Source: Arabidopsis thaliana (lineage: Eukaryota; Streptophyta; Magnoliopsida; Brassicales; Brassicaceae). Taken from it: DNA of 64,000 bases. Of this stretch, positions 46,065 through 58,387 are shown in pieces. The notes under the pieces were generated by a model. It was not told the DNA's origin and made no database searches. It worked only from the letters and a program-made list of their open reading frames with translations. The DNA lies in the NCBI RefSeq assembly GCF_000001735.4, contig NC_003076.8, positions 20,773,835 to 20,837,834 on the forward strand, read 5' to 3'. Position 1 is the first letter of the stretch. Every line of letters begins with the position of its first letter. Both the position numbers and the translations under genes were made by a program.

Positions 46065-46199
46065 CACGTGACTTATGTCCCGGTCCATGTTGTGTACTAT
46101 AGCAAAAAAAAAAAAGACCCAGACGTACGTGTCGCAAAAAAGACCCATCTCTACTCATTAACACATGCAACGGCTGCATGAAGACACTTTTGACACGTG
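46065..46199 (+). promoter_or_regulatory. Seed-type promoter of OLEO3 (ABRE and RY elements)
   Basis: CACGTG occurs at 46065-46070 and 46194-46199, and TACGTGTC at 46127-46134; all are ABA-response (ABRE/G-box) cores. RY cores occur at 46164-46169 (CATGCA) and 46175-46180 (TGCATG). ABRE plus RY clusters are the known binding sites of bZIP and ABI3/FUS3/LEC2 factors that drive seed storage and oil-body genes. This fits the oleosin that starts 137 bp downstream. Confidence 0.8.
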
Positions 46200-46336
46200 A
46201 CATGGCTCAAGCGAGCCCCACCAGCGCTCCTCTCCTTCATAAATCATCATTACTTACTCCGAAAACACATCACTACCTTTTCTCTGCTAATTTCTACTAT
46301 TTGTGTTGGAGGGATATATTATAATAAAAAGAACCA

Positions 46337-46872
46337 ATGGCGGACCAAACAAGAACCCATCACGAGATGATAAGCCGAGACAGTACCCAAGAGGCCCATC
46401 CGAAGGCCAGGCAGATGGTGAAGGCAGCAACCGCTGTCACAGCCGGTGGATCCCTACTTGTCCTCTCCGGCTTAACACTCGCTGGAACAGTCATCGCACT
46501 CACGGTGGCTACTCCTCTCCTCGTCATCTTCAGCCCCGTCTTGGTTCCAGCAGTGGTAACCGTTGCTCTCATCATTACCGGATTCCTTGCATCCGGTGGC
46601 TTTGGAATAGCCGCCATTACCGCCTTCTCTTGGCTCTACAGGTAATTTACGACCCACACAAAATGTGACCTACCGTTTCAAACCGAGCTTGCAATGCACG
46701 TTATATTTTATAGAAAGTTTGAATATTGGAGAATATGGTCATTGTATTTAGGCACATGACGGGATCTGGATCGGATAAGATAGAGAATGCTCGGATGAAG
46801 GTTGGAAGCAGAGTGCAGGATACTAAGTATGGGCAGCACAACATTGGAGTCCAACACCAACAAGTTTCTTAA
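46337..46872 (+). CDS. OLEO3: Oleosin (seed oil-body structural protein)
   Basis: Two exons (46337-46641, 46752-46872) give 141 residues. The hydrophilic N-terminus (about 35 residues) precedes an uninterrupted hydrophobic stretch of roughly 70 residues with the proline knot [12 protein letters not shown], which makes the hairpin that inserts into the triacylglycerol core. A short amphipathic C-terminus ([20 protein letters not shown]) lies on the oil-body surface. Oleosins stop oil bodies from fusing during seed drying and germination. The ABRE/RY promoter upstream supports seed expression. The low-molecular-weight class is inferred from the short C-terminus. Probably At5g51210. Confidence 0.95.
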
Positions 46873-47570
46873 AATTCAAAGGCTAAAAACGATTTCCACA
46901 TTAAATTGTCATCCATCGTTAGATCTCTTCTCTTTGTTTTTATTTTCAACGTTTATGTTGTAATGTGTGATATATAATAACATGCAATGTATGATGTAAT
47001 CTTGTTGTTGTTGTATGAGTAATGTTTTGATCCTTCTATGCGAGCGGAAATCTTCATATAGACAGTGTCATTGGTACATTACACAAATCTTCATAATCTC
47101 CTTCTACGCTAGCAGAAATCTTTAACCATGAACATTTGTTCTCTATAAAAGCGCTGCTATTATGTGGTACCAATTCATTTGTTGTGCTAACCTCAAAGAC
47201 CAACAAAAAGAAGAATTTAATAAAGATGATGAATTCCACGATCTAACATACTATAGTTATAATACTGTTTCAAATACAAGATCATAAAATGTTGAATGGC
47301 AGATAAGTAATTACAATCGGCTATCGCCTTGTAGAAAAGATTTTGAGCATTAGTAAGCCAATTAAAGTACCAAATACCAATGACAGTAAATGCTCTAATT
47401 CAGTAATCTTATTCACTTTCACATTGTTTTCATGATCATCTGGATGCTAACAGCTAGCACATTCCCTTGTGTAGGTTTCTTTGGTTTGATATAAGTAAAT
47501 CAAATGAAACAGAGAAACAAATGAAAGATTGATTCGCAAAGCACCACAGCTTCTTCTAATTTCATTCAAA
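46873..47570. other. Convergent 3' region between OLEO3 and the CBP3-like gene
   Basis: This contains both 3' UTRs and a middle segment (about 47050-47450) without coding potential; the two short minus-strand frames there are not protein-like. Nothing further is identified. Confidence 0.5.
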
Positions 47571-49291
47571 TCACAGGGGCTTGTTCTCCAAAGGGGTGAA
47601 GGAGAAATTGCCGGAGAATATGGACTCTTTATCTGTGTATGACAAAAAAGAACCATATAAGAAAAGGCATGTCTATTCGAAATGCAAATGCGAGTAACAT
47701 AATGAGGCATTCCAACTATAGCGTCATAGGTACCTGTTAAAGAAAGAGAACCAAGTTCTCTCCGGACATATCTTGCCATTGCCTGAAACACACAAGCAAT
47801 GTCTTAACAAGTTTGGTACACAATGCCTAAACTAGTATGTCAATGTGTGTGTGTTTGCGAGAGAGATAGAGAGGAGAAAATCATGCCTGTGCTGTTTTTA
47901 AATCTGTGTTATCAGGTGTTGTTGTTCCATCATCAGAAAATACGTTCCTACAATCCAATTGCATATAAGGTTCTGAGACAAATCCGTTATCTATGGCTGC
48001 CATATTGTATATAAATTCAAGCCGAGCTACTTAGCTGTGTAATCTCTACCGAACTCATTGCATAAAGCATGACGTTATAGAAGCTTTACCTCCATAATTT
48101 GATTTGTAGGTCATTTGGTTTAGCTTCCGGAAGTAGCGCAGCATCATAGGCAACAACATTTCCATAAAATATTCTCTCCAACTCCTTCATCCACTTGGCT
48201 AGCAGCAAGTTAACCTGTAATTTCAAGAAAGATTAAGACCATCTTATTTTAAGGAATCTAAGAAACTAAGATATCTCTTCGAAACTATATTAAAGCAAAA
48301 CCAAGTCTAGCACGTACCCCGGCTTTAGATACCCTGAGTTCAACATCATGATTGTAGATCTCATAGACGTATTGACCAAGGTCAACACCTTCCTGTCCAT
48401 CTTCCTTCAAGCGGCGTAAAACAAGCCACATATGAAGGACAAGCAGCGAATACGTTATTTTGAATGTTTTCTCCAAGTTGAATACTGCAGCAGAGACAGA
48501 GCACCCGATATATAAACAAAGCACAAAATGTAAATACATAACTCTGTTTGCAAAAGTTGTGTTGGAAACCAAATAAAGTACCATCATATATTGCAGGTTT
48601 ATCAACTTGTGCAATGATCCGCTTGTAGATCACGTTAGCCCCACGGATAGACATGCTCTGTTTGCTATAGAACATCATCATCTTTAGTATGAAACGACGA
48701 ATCCCTACATAGTCTGGTTCATCAATTCTGAGAGGAGAGTCTTTAGGCAGAGCCAATGAACATGGCTTTGACCAAAACATCTTATCCAAGTTTATCTGTC
48801 AAACATAGAACAAATCCTTTTCATCAAAGAAGACACGATTGTCCAGAAGCAGTTGACTAAAAGAGCATGAATCTAAATCACAAACATACTAATGAAACTC
48901 CAACAGAAAAAAAGGGATGAATCCTAAATGAGGTACAATGGGGAGGCAGAAGTCACTTTAGTCCCGCATTCGATGAAACTAGAAACAGAGAGAATCAAAT
49001 TGAGCTTAGGTTCGAATACTATAGTGAGACCTAAACATTCACAACAACTACGCATTAACAGCTACTTCTGAAAACGAGATCTTTAATCTGAGTAAACAAA
49101 ATGTTACCACTTTAAGATCATACCGGAGATTTACTGGGGAAATCCTTCTGCGACGGAGGATCAGCTGCCGCCGGCGCAACAGTCGCGTACCCATATCGGG
49201 AGAAAAAGGAGAGATTTTTCATCGATCCATTAGTGGTCAAAGATCGAAGCTTTGAGGTTTGAGTGACGACTCGAGCTAATCTGGGCAACAT
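47571..49291 (-). CDS. Ubiquinol-cytochrome c chaperone (CBP3/UQCC1 type), mitochondrial
   Basis: Seven exons (49124-49291, 48582-48795, 48318-48484, 48090-48214, 47887-47947, 47734-47782, 47571-47632) give 281 residues. The first 55 residues (MLPRLARVVTQTSKLRSLTT, then basic and Ser-rich) look like a mitochondrial presequence. The conserved chaperone domain (PF03981) runs from about residue 75: FILKMMMFYSKQSMSIRGANVIY, then FKITYSLLVLHMWLVLRRL, GQYVYEIYNHDVELRVSKAGV and the WMKELERIFYGNVVAYDAAL part. CBP3 binds newly made cytochrome b and helps assemble complex III. The exon 5 donor is GC, not GT (47885-47886 read on the minus strand), with AG before the next exon. Probably At5g51220. Confidence 0.9.
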
Positions 49292-50262
49292 TAGAGAGAA
49301 ACCCTTGTGGTTTTACTCAACAGATGAATAAATCTGAAGGGAGAAATTTGAATGAGTAAGATCGAATTCTAAAACCCTAGGCGAAAAACCCTCTCCGACT
49401 CCTTTTCTGTGTGATTGATGATGGGGCTAGGTAGTCGTCCACGTTAGCGTCTATTTGGCCAGATATTCAATTACAGTGCTAACTTACGCCGTTATTAGGA
49501 ACGGAAAACCTTGGTTATGCAAAAACAAACACATTTTACCGATATTGGTGACACGAAACTGATGGTCGATTTTAGATAGTAAGAGTTGATGATACCATAA
49601 AATATGTTTGTTTATACCATTATCATTTTAGGGGGATAAGGAACTATGACTACTTTGTCATCCATTTTTTTGGTGGATCTCTAATTTGAACTCAAGTGGC
49701 TTATATTGAATAGTTAAGAAATTATGCTTTCTCATGGCCATTGGGGAATTTAGTTTCAATTAGTGAAAAGAGTTTTAATTAGATTTTATTGTGCACCGAA
49801 TTTTACTGATTTAGGACATGGTTTACGCTTATTTTCTCAAGAGCAAAAATATTTACGGTCTCCTCAACAATATCATCAATTTACACTTTTTATTACTCTT
49901 CGAAACGCTTCATCTCTCTCTTTCTCTCTCTCAAGCTGTCAAAGTCACCTCTGTATTCGCGTGAAGATAATTTCTCACAATTAGGGTTTTTTTTTTCTTC
50001 TGAGTTAACTGTTCCATCTCCATCCTAATCTTCACCTTCTCCTTGATTTCGAGATCTCTGTCAATTTGTTGAATCTGTTCTTTATCTAATTAGCTCAACT
50101 CCGAGTCTTTGCTGGATTTTGAAGGTCACCACTGTTCAAGTTTACATTTTTTTTCCTGCTAATCGCTTGATACCCGTTTCTGCTGTTGTGGGATTTATTG
50201 GGTTTTTCTTCTTTACGATTTTTGTTGCAGCTTTTGTAGCTGAAGCAAATTTGTAATCTGTG
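49292..50262. promoter_or_regulatory. Divergent promoter region CBP3-like / EMF2, with EMF2 5' UTR
   Basis: The two start codons face away from each other. The left end holds the leader of the CBP3-like gene (CCCTAGGCGAAAAACCCT near 49373-49390). The right end holds the EMF2 leader, CT-rich from 49910, with AATTAGGGTTTTT near 49979. A TTTGTTGCAG acceptor at 50221-50230 suggests an intron in the leader. Confidence 0.5.
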
Positions 50263-50313
50263 ATGGTGTATGCACTGATTCTGGGTATGGTATTGTACTC
50301 TAGGATCTCGTAG
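50263..50313 (+). promoter_or_regulatory. Upstream ORF in the EMF2 leader
   Basis: A 16-codon frame (MVYALILGMVLYSRIS, then TAG) ends five bases before the EMF2 ATG at 50319. It lies downstream of the probable leader acceptor at 50230, so it should be present in the mature mRNA. Such close uORFs usually lower translation of the main frame; this effect is inferred. Confidence 0.5.
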
Positions 50314-50318
50314 CGAGA

Positions 50319-53300
50319 ATGCCAGGCATTCCTCTTGTTAGTCGTGAAACCTCTTCGTAAGTCTCATGAACAACCTAATGCTTCTATAATGTCTCTGCAG
50401 CATTGTGTAACTTTATACTGTTTCTCTTATGTATAAGCTGAGGAATCCTAGTAATTCAAACTTATCAAATTTTTATTTTGTTGTGGGGTTGCTTACAATT
50501 TTGGTTGCGTATGATGGTGAAATCACAGTTGTTCAAGAAGCACAGAGCAGATGTGCCATGAAGACTCCCGTCTGCGTATTTCGGAAGAGGAGGAGATTGC
50601 TGCTGAAGAGAGCTTGGCTGCCTATTGCAAGCCTGTTGAACTCTACAATATCATTCAACGCCGTGCTATTAGGAATGTATGTCTTCCTTCCTACCTTTTT
50701 TAGACAGAATATGTTTAGTTATGACTTATGAGCTCAGCTGATATATCACATGTATTGGTTTACTTTTGAGTTTTGACAATGAAAATTTACATGAAAATGT
50801 AGTTTGAGTTGACTTCATTTGGTATAAGCAAGTATGTGTTGTCTTGCTATGCAGTCCATCCTAATCATTTCTCTCTCTCTGTCTCCCCTGTAGCCCTTGT
50901 TTCTTCAGCGATGTTTGCATTATAAGATTGAGGCAAAACATAAAAGGAGGTAAGCTTTTTTTTTTTCCTTCCTTTCTCTGTTCAGAATCTCCATTACTTT
51001 TGGGTAACTATTACACTATACCTTAGTAATTCATTCCGGACTTGAATGCTTTCTAAGTTTTCGGATAGTTATCAATATATATTACTGCTTTGCAGAATAC
51101 AAATGACTGTATTCCTCTCGGGCGCTATAGATGCTGGGGTACAAACTCAAAAATTATTCCCTCTGTATATTTTGTTGGCAAGACTCGTTTCTCCTAAGCC
51201 TGTCGCTGAGGTATGCATTTGAACCTCAGACAGATTTGCATTGATCTTTATTATTTGTAACTTACCTATTCTTTGCTAACATTTTTCTTGAAATTCTCAA
51301 ATTATAGTATTCTGCAGTATATAGGTTCAGTCGAGCATGTATCCTAACTGGTGGATTGGGGGTTGATGGAGTTAGTCAAGCCCAAGCCAACTTTCTTCTC
51401 CCTGATATGAATAGACTCGCATTGGAGGCAAAATCAGGATCACTCGCTATCTTGTTTATCAGCTTTGGTGATTAAGACTGACTGTGTACAAAATTATATA
51501 AAGACATTTATATATGTACAGTATTCAGATAAACTGATCACATAATTTTCTTCTTGTAGCTGGTGCGCAAAATTCTCAATTTGGCATTGATTCAGGCAAG
51601 ATTCATTCAGGTACTTCCATTTCTTCATTGATATAACATTCTAATATTGAAAAGTTATGTATCTTTGGGCATTACCAATTTTCCATGTAATAGTATGGAA
51701 AATCTCAGTCCTATTTATTAACAAAAGAATTAGGGATTCTTTGACTCCAATTATAAGAGTTTCTGAAAGTCTTTTTTTTCATTAACTCTTACCATCGGAA
51801 GCGTTTTTTTCTGCCAGGAAATATAGGAGGACATTGTTTATGGAGCAAAATACCTCTGCAATCACTGTATGCGTCGTGGCAGAAATCACCAAACATGGAC
51901 TTGGGACAGAGAGTAGACACAGTCTCTCTTGTTGAAATGCAGCCTTGCTTCATAAAGGTAAACACTATTGCCCAAGTCTTCCTCTTGTTCTATGACTTTA
52001 TGCTCCCTGTATTGAAATAAGGACTGTGTATTGAACTTCTTTTGTTATTTGAAAAAGTAAATTGGAAGTAATTGCTACTGTGAATTTTATTTTTGCCATT
52101 AGTTTTCAGTCTTGATTATTTAAATGAAAATATTACTGGTATAACTTGTCCATTGCTGCAGCTAAAGTCCATGAGTGAGGAAAAGTGTGTCTCGATTCAG
52201 GTGCCCAGCAATCCACTCACCTCGGTAACTTTGCACACTTTGCTATACTTCCATACATTATTCTGAAATATCATGTAATCATATTCTTACAATTCTTACA
52301 CTTCTTATTTGAAGAGCTCTCCGCAGCAAGTGCAAGTCACCATATCTGCAGAAGAAGTTGGGTCAACGGAAAAATCTCCTTATAGTTCATTTTCATATAA
52401 TGACATCTCTTCCTCTTCCTTGTTGCAAATTATCAGGTAATCTTCAGTTTAGTCTGCAATTTCTTCTGCGCTCTCAGATTTCTTGCCTCATCTCATTATG
52501 ATTTTTTGTAATTGTATAAAATATATTGGCCGGTCTGCTATCTCCCTTAATATATAGTTGGCAGTTTTCTTGAATTGTGACTGTCCTCCTCTTTTATGGG
52601 GATTATACAAGTCGTTACGTACAACTAAAAATGTCCATCTCGTTAAGTTGACTCTATACCACTACATTCATTGCATAGGTTGAGAACAGGAAATGTAGTT
52701 TTCAACTACAGATACTATAACAACAAATTGCAGAAGACTGAAGGTAACTAGTATTATTTTAACCTGTTTCATACCCATGTGTGTCTATATTTCATCCGTT
52801 ACCCTAACCTGTTACGTATATGTTTGCTATGTGTCTTGCAGTAACTGAAGACTTTTCTTGTCCATTCTGCTTAGTAAAATGTGCCAGTTTCAAGGTGGAC
52901 TTTCATTTCCATTCTCATTCATCCTCTTAGTCAAAGATACAGCTGTAGTGACTAGTCTTTGTAGTGATGCAATCTTTTCTTTTTCTCCCAATCATGTTGT
53001 AGGGCCTGAGATATCACTTGCCATCAACCCACGATCTCCTCAATTTCGAGTTTTGGGTTTGTAGCTTTAAAATTCAGTTAACCTGTTTGATCTTTTTTTT
53101 TTATTTTGTGGGTGCCACTAATCTGCTTTACTTGGTTAGGTAACTGAAGAATTTCAGGCGGTAAATGTCTCCCTCAAGACTGAGACAATGATATCCAAGG
53201 TTAGAACATCTTGTTTGTTCGATTTATGTTCATTAGTTTCTCTGCTGTATATCTTATAGGCTGTAACAAATTCATTTTTCATTTAAACTAATATCCTCCA

Positions 53301-55510
53301 TGGGTTGTTGACTTTTGTGTGGTTAAATAAGGGAACTGGAATCTTTAGTTGCTATTTGTCACACTATGATCCTTGCTATTGTCCTTAATAGCGTGATGAG
53401 AATAAACTCAAAATGACATCGCTGTTCTGTTTACTTTTTGTGGCCATGAGACCGTCAAAGCTCGACTGTAGAATAAAGTCCTGGATTATATAGGAGTGTC
53501 AAATCTAATTGAAGTAGTTGGTTCTACAATATATTCTATGTCTTTGTAGTTTTTCCTATTTGATGATTACTCTTAGCACAGTTTTCTAAATGTTAATGTT
53601 CATTAAAAAATCTGCTCAGGTTAATGAGGATGACGTTGACCCAAAGCAGCAAACTTTCTTTTTTTCGTAAGTTATCTGGCCTATATGTTGCCTTTTATTA
53701 TCTTTCCAGCATCTGTGTGAGACCATAAAAATTCTTCAATATGTGACAGTTCCAAAAAATTCAGACGGAGGAGGCAAAAGAGTCAGGTACGGAGCTCAAG
53801 GCAAGGGCCTCATCTTGGATTAGGTTGCGAGGTGCTAGATAAGACTGATGGTATGTGTTTGACTGAAATGACAGTTAATTGGATTTGTAGTATTGGCTTC
53901 TTTTGTGATGAGAGCCTGTCTTAGTTGTATATTTTACGAGTATTTTACTTTGTTATGTGCAATTTTGCATGCAACAACGTTGGATCATTTGGCACAGCTT
54001 TTTATTCTTACTTTCAGATGCTCATTCTGTTAGAAGTGAGAAGAGCCGAATACCACCTGGAAAGCATTACGAAAGAATTGGGGGTGCTGAGTCTGGTCAA
54101 AGAGTTCCTCCTGGCACGAGTCCTGCAGACGTGCAATCATGTGGGGATCCAGATTATGTGCAGTCGATAGCTGGAAGTACAATGTTGCAGTTTGCAAAAA
54201 CGAGGAAAATATCTATAGAACGGTCGGACTTGAGGAAGTATGTTTGACTTCCTTTTGTCGTTCTATCCTCTTCTTCAATTTATATTTAACTACATATGGT
54301 TCATGCATGAAAAATTGTGTCCTAGTTTTATAACAAGTAGCTTGTTAATCCCAAATGATGTGAGTGAGTTTTTCAAATTTTTTCCTCCTCCAGCCGAAGC
54401 CTCCTTCAGAAGAGACAGTTCTTCCACTCTCATCGAGCTCAGGTGATCTTTTTTCTTTAGCTCTCTTGCTTTTGAAGATTGCAATTGATTTTGACTTTGC
54501 TATGTGTACTATCGCAGCCCATGGCTCTAGAACAAGTACTTTCGGACCGGGATAGTGAAGATGAAGTTGATGATGATGTGGCAGATTTTGAAGATAGAAG
54601 GGTATGTTTTTGAATTTAATATTTTCACCGCATCAGTAGTTGGGTAGAATAAAGCTCAGTAGTTGGGTAGATATATGTTTCATGTGAAAGGGAAAGGAAT
54701 ATTGAAGACTGGGCATGGGCAAACGTTAGGAGCAATATTGTAATGGTTCAGAGATCAATAGAAAATATGTGAGCAAGCCTCACGGTTTGATATGGAACAG
54801 TAGAACCAGATCATTAGTGCTTATATAACACTCATTAAAAGACGAAGTGTGTCCGTTTGTACTCGATTCTAACATAGTTGATTCTAACATAGTTTGTCTG
54901 ATTCTCCATATAGTGAATAACGTTATTTCCTATTACTATTCTTTCAGATGCTCGATGATTTCGTTGATGTGACTAAAGATGAGAAACAGATGATGCACAT
55001 GTGGAACTCGTTTGTGAGGAAGCAGCGGTATGTCTTATCTCTTTTCAGTACATGTCACGTGGAGTTTTCCAGTATAAACATTTAGAGTCGCGCATGTAAA
55101 GGTTGTGGATAATTCCTGCATGAGTTCTTCTGGTTAAAAAAAAAAAACTGAACAATTAGATAACATACGCATCCATGTTCTCTGACTCATTATAAGCATT
55201 ACCTTGACAGTGGTTTTGGACCCTTTGCAGAGTATTAGCAGATGGTCACATTCCATGGGCATGCGAGGCATTCTCAAGATTGCACGGACCCATCATGGTT
55301 CGAACACCGCACTTGATTTGGTAATTCAACTCTCATTTCTTCCATTGTTTTTTCCAGTGTATCGGAGAAGAAAGCGGTTTTGTTGATAAAAGTGAGCTTT
55401 TTTTGTGTAGGTGCTGGAGAGTGTTTATGGTGAAACTGTGGAACCACGGTCTTCTTGATGCCCGAACCATGAACAACTGTAATACCTTTCTCGAACAGCT
55501 CCAAATTTGA
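50319..55510 (+). CDS. EMF2: Polycomb VEFS-box protein EMBRYONIC FLOWER 2 (Su(z)12 homolog)
   Basis: Twenty-one coding exons give 631 residues; the first is 50319-50356 and the last 55411-55510. The sequence begins MPGIPLVSRETSSCS. A single C2H2 zinc finger (CPFCLVKCASFKGLRYHLPSTH, joined across 52842-52894 and 53003 onward) is present, and the C-terminal VEFS box runs from the acidic EDEVDDDVADFEDRRMLDD to LHGPIMVRTPHLIWCWRVF, ending KLWNHGLLDARTMNN. EMF2 is a subunit of the PRC2 complex with CLF/SWN, FIE and MSI1. It deposits H3K27me3 to keep flower genes off during vegetative growth. The VEFS box contacts the SET-domain subunit. Exon sums match the known 631-residue length. A uORF ends just before the start. 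Probably At5g51230. Confidence 0.96.
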
Positions 55511-56908
55511 AAACCCAAGAAATCATTAATTTAAGTAGAAAAACAAAGAAAGACAAGAGAAGAAGAGTTTTGGGTTCTCATTTAACTACTTTTGGTGTTT
55601 TAAGAGAAAGAGGAGCATATTTATGCATGAATTTGTCCTCATCTTTTTTTTTTTTTTTTTTAATTATAAATGTGTACATTGGCTTATCTTTGACGCTTGT
55701 TCTTCGAGTAATGCTTTATACATGTTCCTTACTCATTTAGGATATCATATGGTTGAAAACTTGAAATACTAATTGACTTTGTACACTGGAAACCAGACAT
55801 GGATGTTACTCTGGAAACATGCATCAACATATGTCCATGAAAAAATATTAGTTTTGGTAGAAGAAACAAGCTCACCTTTTTAGATTGCAAAATCAAAAAC
55901 TTTCTCAAAAAGGGAACCTTGCTTATGTTGAGAGACAAGCATCGTATGGATCAAGAGTACTTTAGCACTAACACTATTATATATTATAAATCTAGTCTTA
56001 ACAACATGATTAGCCAACTGAATGATATATAACCTAGTGCCATTGCATAGATCAATTTTATGATCAATATTTCCAAGTAACATGAGAGGGCCACCAATCT
56101 TCAGTCGCAAACTGTTGTTAGTCAATCTAAACAATTTGATGCTATTCAGAAACTCTTGAGAGTAAACCATAATATCAGTTGTGTTTGTAACCGACGTCTC
56201 AATTCTACACATGGCAATATATAGCTAATCAATTCCTATAAAATTCATAAACTAATGTGGGTATTAGAAGAAAAAAACGTTGTTATCTGATATAATGTGA
56301 TATAGCATATTAATTACTCGTTAATCATATTAACATCTTGGTTTGTTGGATTTAGAATAGCTCGATCTCTCTCTTCAAAGAAATTATGATCACTCTCTTT
56401 TGCAAATGAGTCTCCATAATCTTCCTTTACTATTTCTTCTCTAGATGTTCGTGCTCAATTATCAGCAAATCTTCAGGGATATCAATCTCAGTCTCATCAT
56501 TGTTCTGTCAATCACCAATATTTAGAATAGATTTAGAAAATCTTTAGGCCATGTGGGCCGGGGCCTGTGAAGAAGTCACTACAAACCCTAAAGGAAACAA
56601 TCTATGGGAACAAAAACCCCTGTGATATCTATTTTATCCACATGAACTGAAATGCTTTACTCAATGCGCTCTTGATCTATCATCCCTAGGAAGCGAAGGA
56701 TCAAATCGCTCTTCCTGTAGCATCCGCTTTGAGATCAACAAATAATCTACCTTTGCTTCGATCCGATCCGAGGCAAAAACCCTAGATTGCTGCTCAAGTA
56801 ATTATACATGCTCTTTTCTCAATTTTTTATTTTCTTATCTGTTTCTAAAGTATTGAAAACAAAAAGAGGAAAAACTTATGTGTCATATTGAACTTAAACA
56901 GTAGAGTC
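55511..56908. other. EMF2 3' UTR, Helitron relic, F-box promoter
   Basis: The EMF2 3' UTR occupies the left part. A decayed helicase frame fills 55740-56510 (separate entry). The right part (56530-56908) is the promoter and leader of the F-box gene, with AAACCCTAAAGG near 56584 and AAACCCTAG near 56779. Confidence 0.6.
55740..56510 (-). pseudogene. Helitron Pif1-type helicase C-terminal relic
   Basis: Read on the minus strand in several frames, the pieces line up in the order of the C-terminal part of plant Helitron helicases: DETEIDIPEDLLI, then KEDYGDSFAKESDHNFFEE and DRAILNPTNQDVNMINE (just above 56300). Next come LRLKIGGPLMLLGNIDHK with LCNGTRLYIIQL, and lastly FFHGHMLMHVSRVTSMSGF, equivalent to the VAVSRVTS end. 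Stops and frameshifts separate the pieces, and several catalytic motifs upstream are absent. It is therefore a dead fragment of a rolling-circle transposon. I could not find the TC...CTRR termini or hairpin. Confidence 0.85.
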
Positions 56909-58015
56909 ATGTCGTCACTTCCCGATGATTTGCTATTGAGCATCTTCGCACGCATCTCAAGATTGTACTATCCGACTCTCTCTCTTGTCTCCAAGAGCTT
57001 CCGATCTCTACTAGCTTCACCGGACCTTTACAAAGCCCGATCACTCTTAGGCCACACTGAGAGTTGTCTCTACGTGTGCTTTCATTTTGATTCTGGCCCT
57101 AACACACATTGGTTCACTCTCTGTCGGAAACCTGACGGAACCCTAACCAATGACACCAGTAAGAAGAAGAAGTCAAATGGGTATGTTTTGGCTACTGTGC
57201 CAATTCCCCATTCTCCTCCTGCAAACTTTTCAAGTCTCGTGGCGGTTGGTTCTGATATCTACAACATTGGTGGATCCATTTACCTAGGACCCTCCTCGTC
57301 TAGTGTCTCGATTCTGGATTCCCAGTCTCACATGTGGCGCGAGGCTCCAAGCTTGCGGGTGGAGCTGATGTCACATTCTGCTAGCGTCCTTGACAGAAAG
57401 ATATATGTAGCAGGAAGCTACAAAGATGGCAATGGCGATTCCAACTCCTGTAAGAACTTGTTCGAGGTGTTCGACACAAAAACACAAGTGTGGCATCCTG
57501 AGCCCATCCCATGCAGCAAGACAAAAGGCATTTTTTACTCCAAAAGCGCATGTATTGATGGAAAGTTTCACGTGGAGACGACTCACGGAGTGGTGTATGC
57601 TTACAAGGAAGGTAGATGGGACAAGGCTATACCAACGATGTTTGGTATGAGGGCTTCATATTCTTTTTGCGAGATAAATAATGTTTTGTTCTATATTCAT
57701 CGCGGAGTGTTCAGATGGTATGATACTAAGTTAAGAATGTGGAGAATATTGAAAGGTTTGTTAGGACTACCTAGTTTACCTGAGAATATGTTTGTTAGAT
57801 TGGCTGATTATGGTGGAAAGATGGCGGTTTTATGGGAAGAGGATCGCCCTTCTTGTGGGGCTGGTGGCAGAGATGAGATGATGATTTGGTGTGCCGTGAT
57901 TGCGCTTAAAAGGCACCTAAATTTTAGTTTTTGGGGAAAGGTTGAGTGGTTTGATCATGTGCTTACAGTCCCTAAACAACATGTTTTCGTTAAGGCTCTT
58001 ACTGCTAGTTTGTGA
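56909..58015 (+). CDS. F-box/kelch-repeat protein
   Basis: An intronless 368-residue protein. The start at 56909 follows an in-frame TTG-led extension with no ATG and puts the F-box at the very N-terminus: SSLPDDLLLSIFARISRLYYPTLSLVSKSFRSLLASPDLY. Kelch-type repeats follow, with motifs such as SDIYNIGGSIY, MWREAPSLRVEL, RKIYVAGSY and VWHPEPIPC. The F-box binds an ASK/SKP1 adaptor and the kelch propeller recruits a substrate for ubiquitination. The family is very large in Arabidopsis, with fast turnover and many members of unknown target; this one is not characterised to my knowledge. Probably At5g51250. Confidence 0.92.
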   Translation: MSSLPDDLLLSIFARISRLYYPTLSLVSKSFRSLLASPDLYKARSLLGHTESCLYVCFHFDSGPNTHWFTLCRKPDGTLTNDTSKKKKSNGYVLATVPIPHSPPANFSSLVAVGSDIYNIGGSIYLGPSSSSVSILDSQSHMWREAPSLRVELMSHSASVLDRKIYVAGSYKDGNGDSNSCKNLFEVFDTKTQVWHPEPIPCSKTKGIFYSKSACIDGKFHVETTHGVVYAYKEGRWDKAIPTMFGMRASYSFCEINNVLFYIHRGVFRWYDTKLRMWRILKGLLGLPSLPENMFVRLADYGGKMAVLWEEDRPSCGAGGRDEMMIWCAVIALKRHLNFSFWGKVEWFDHVLTVPKQHVFVKALTASL

Positions 58016-58387
58016 TGAATGTGCCACAAGGCTTGAACATGTGTTCTTTTGGAGTATGCAACGATAATGAATGTGACTTTTTCTCTTAATGCACTTCTTA
58101 TTATTTGATGTCAACAAAAAAGAAACTAAAGAGTTTTAATTTTGGCTTACTAGAGTTTAGTGTAACTAAAGATGATCACGAATACATTGTGAAAAAAAGA
58201 AGTTAAAACGAGTAGTACTATATACTATCTACTCTGTATAAAACAGAGCATTCTCTGTTATTAGTACATTTAGTAGCTTGACAAGTTACAAGCAAAGGCA
58301 ATCCAACTTTAAAAACACTTTGATTGCTCTAATAGTAAGTATATACGATTTTTGAAATGTTTTATATAGGTCGTCAAATAAAGCCCT
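58016..58387. other. Convergent 3' UTR region
   Basis: This lies between the F-box gene (+) and the acid phosphatase (-). It is AT-rich, with no coding or structured feature seen beyond probable polyadenylation signals. Confidence 0.5.
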
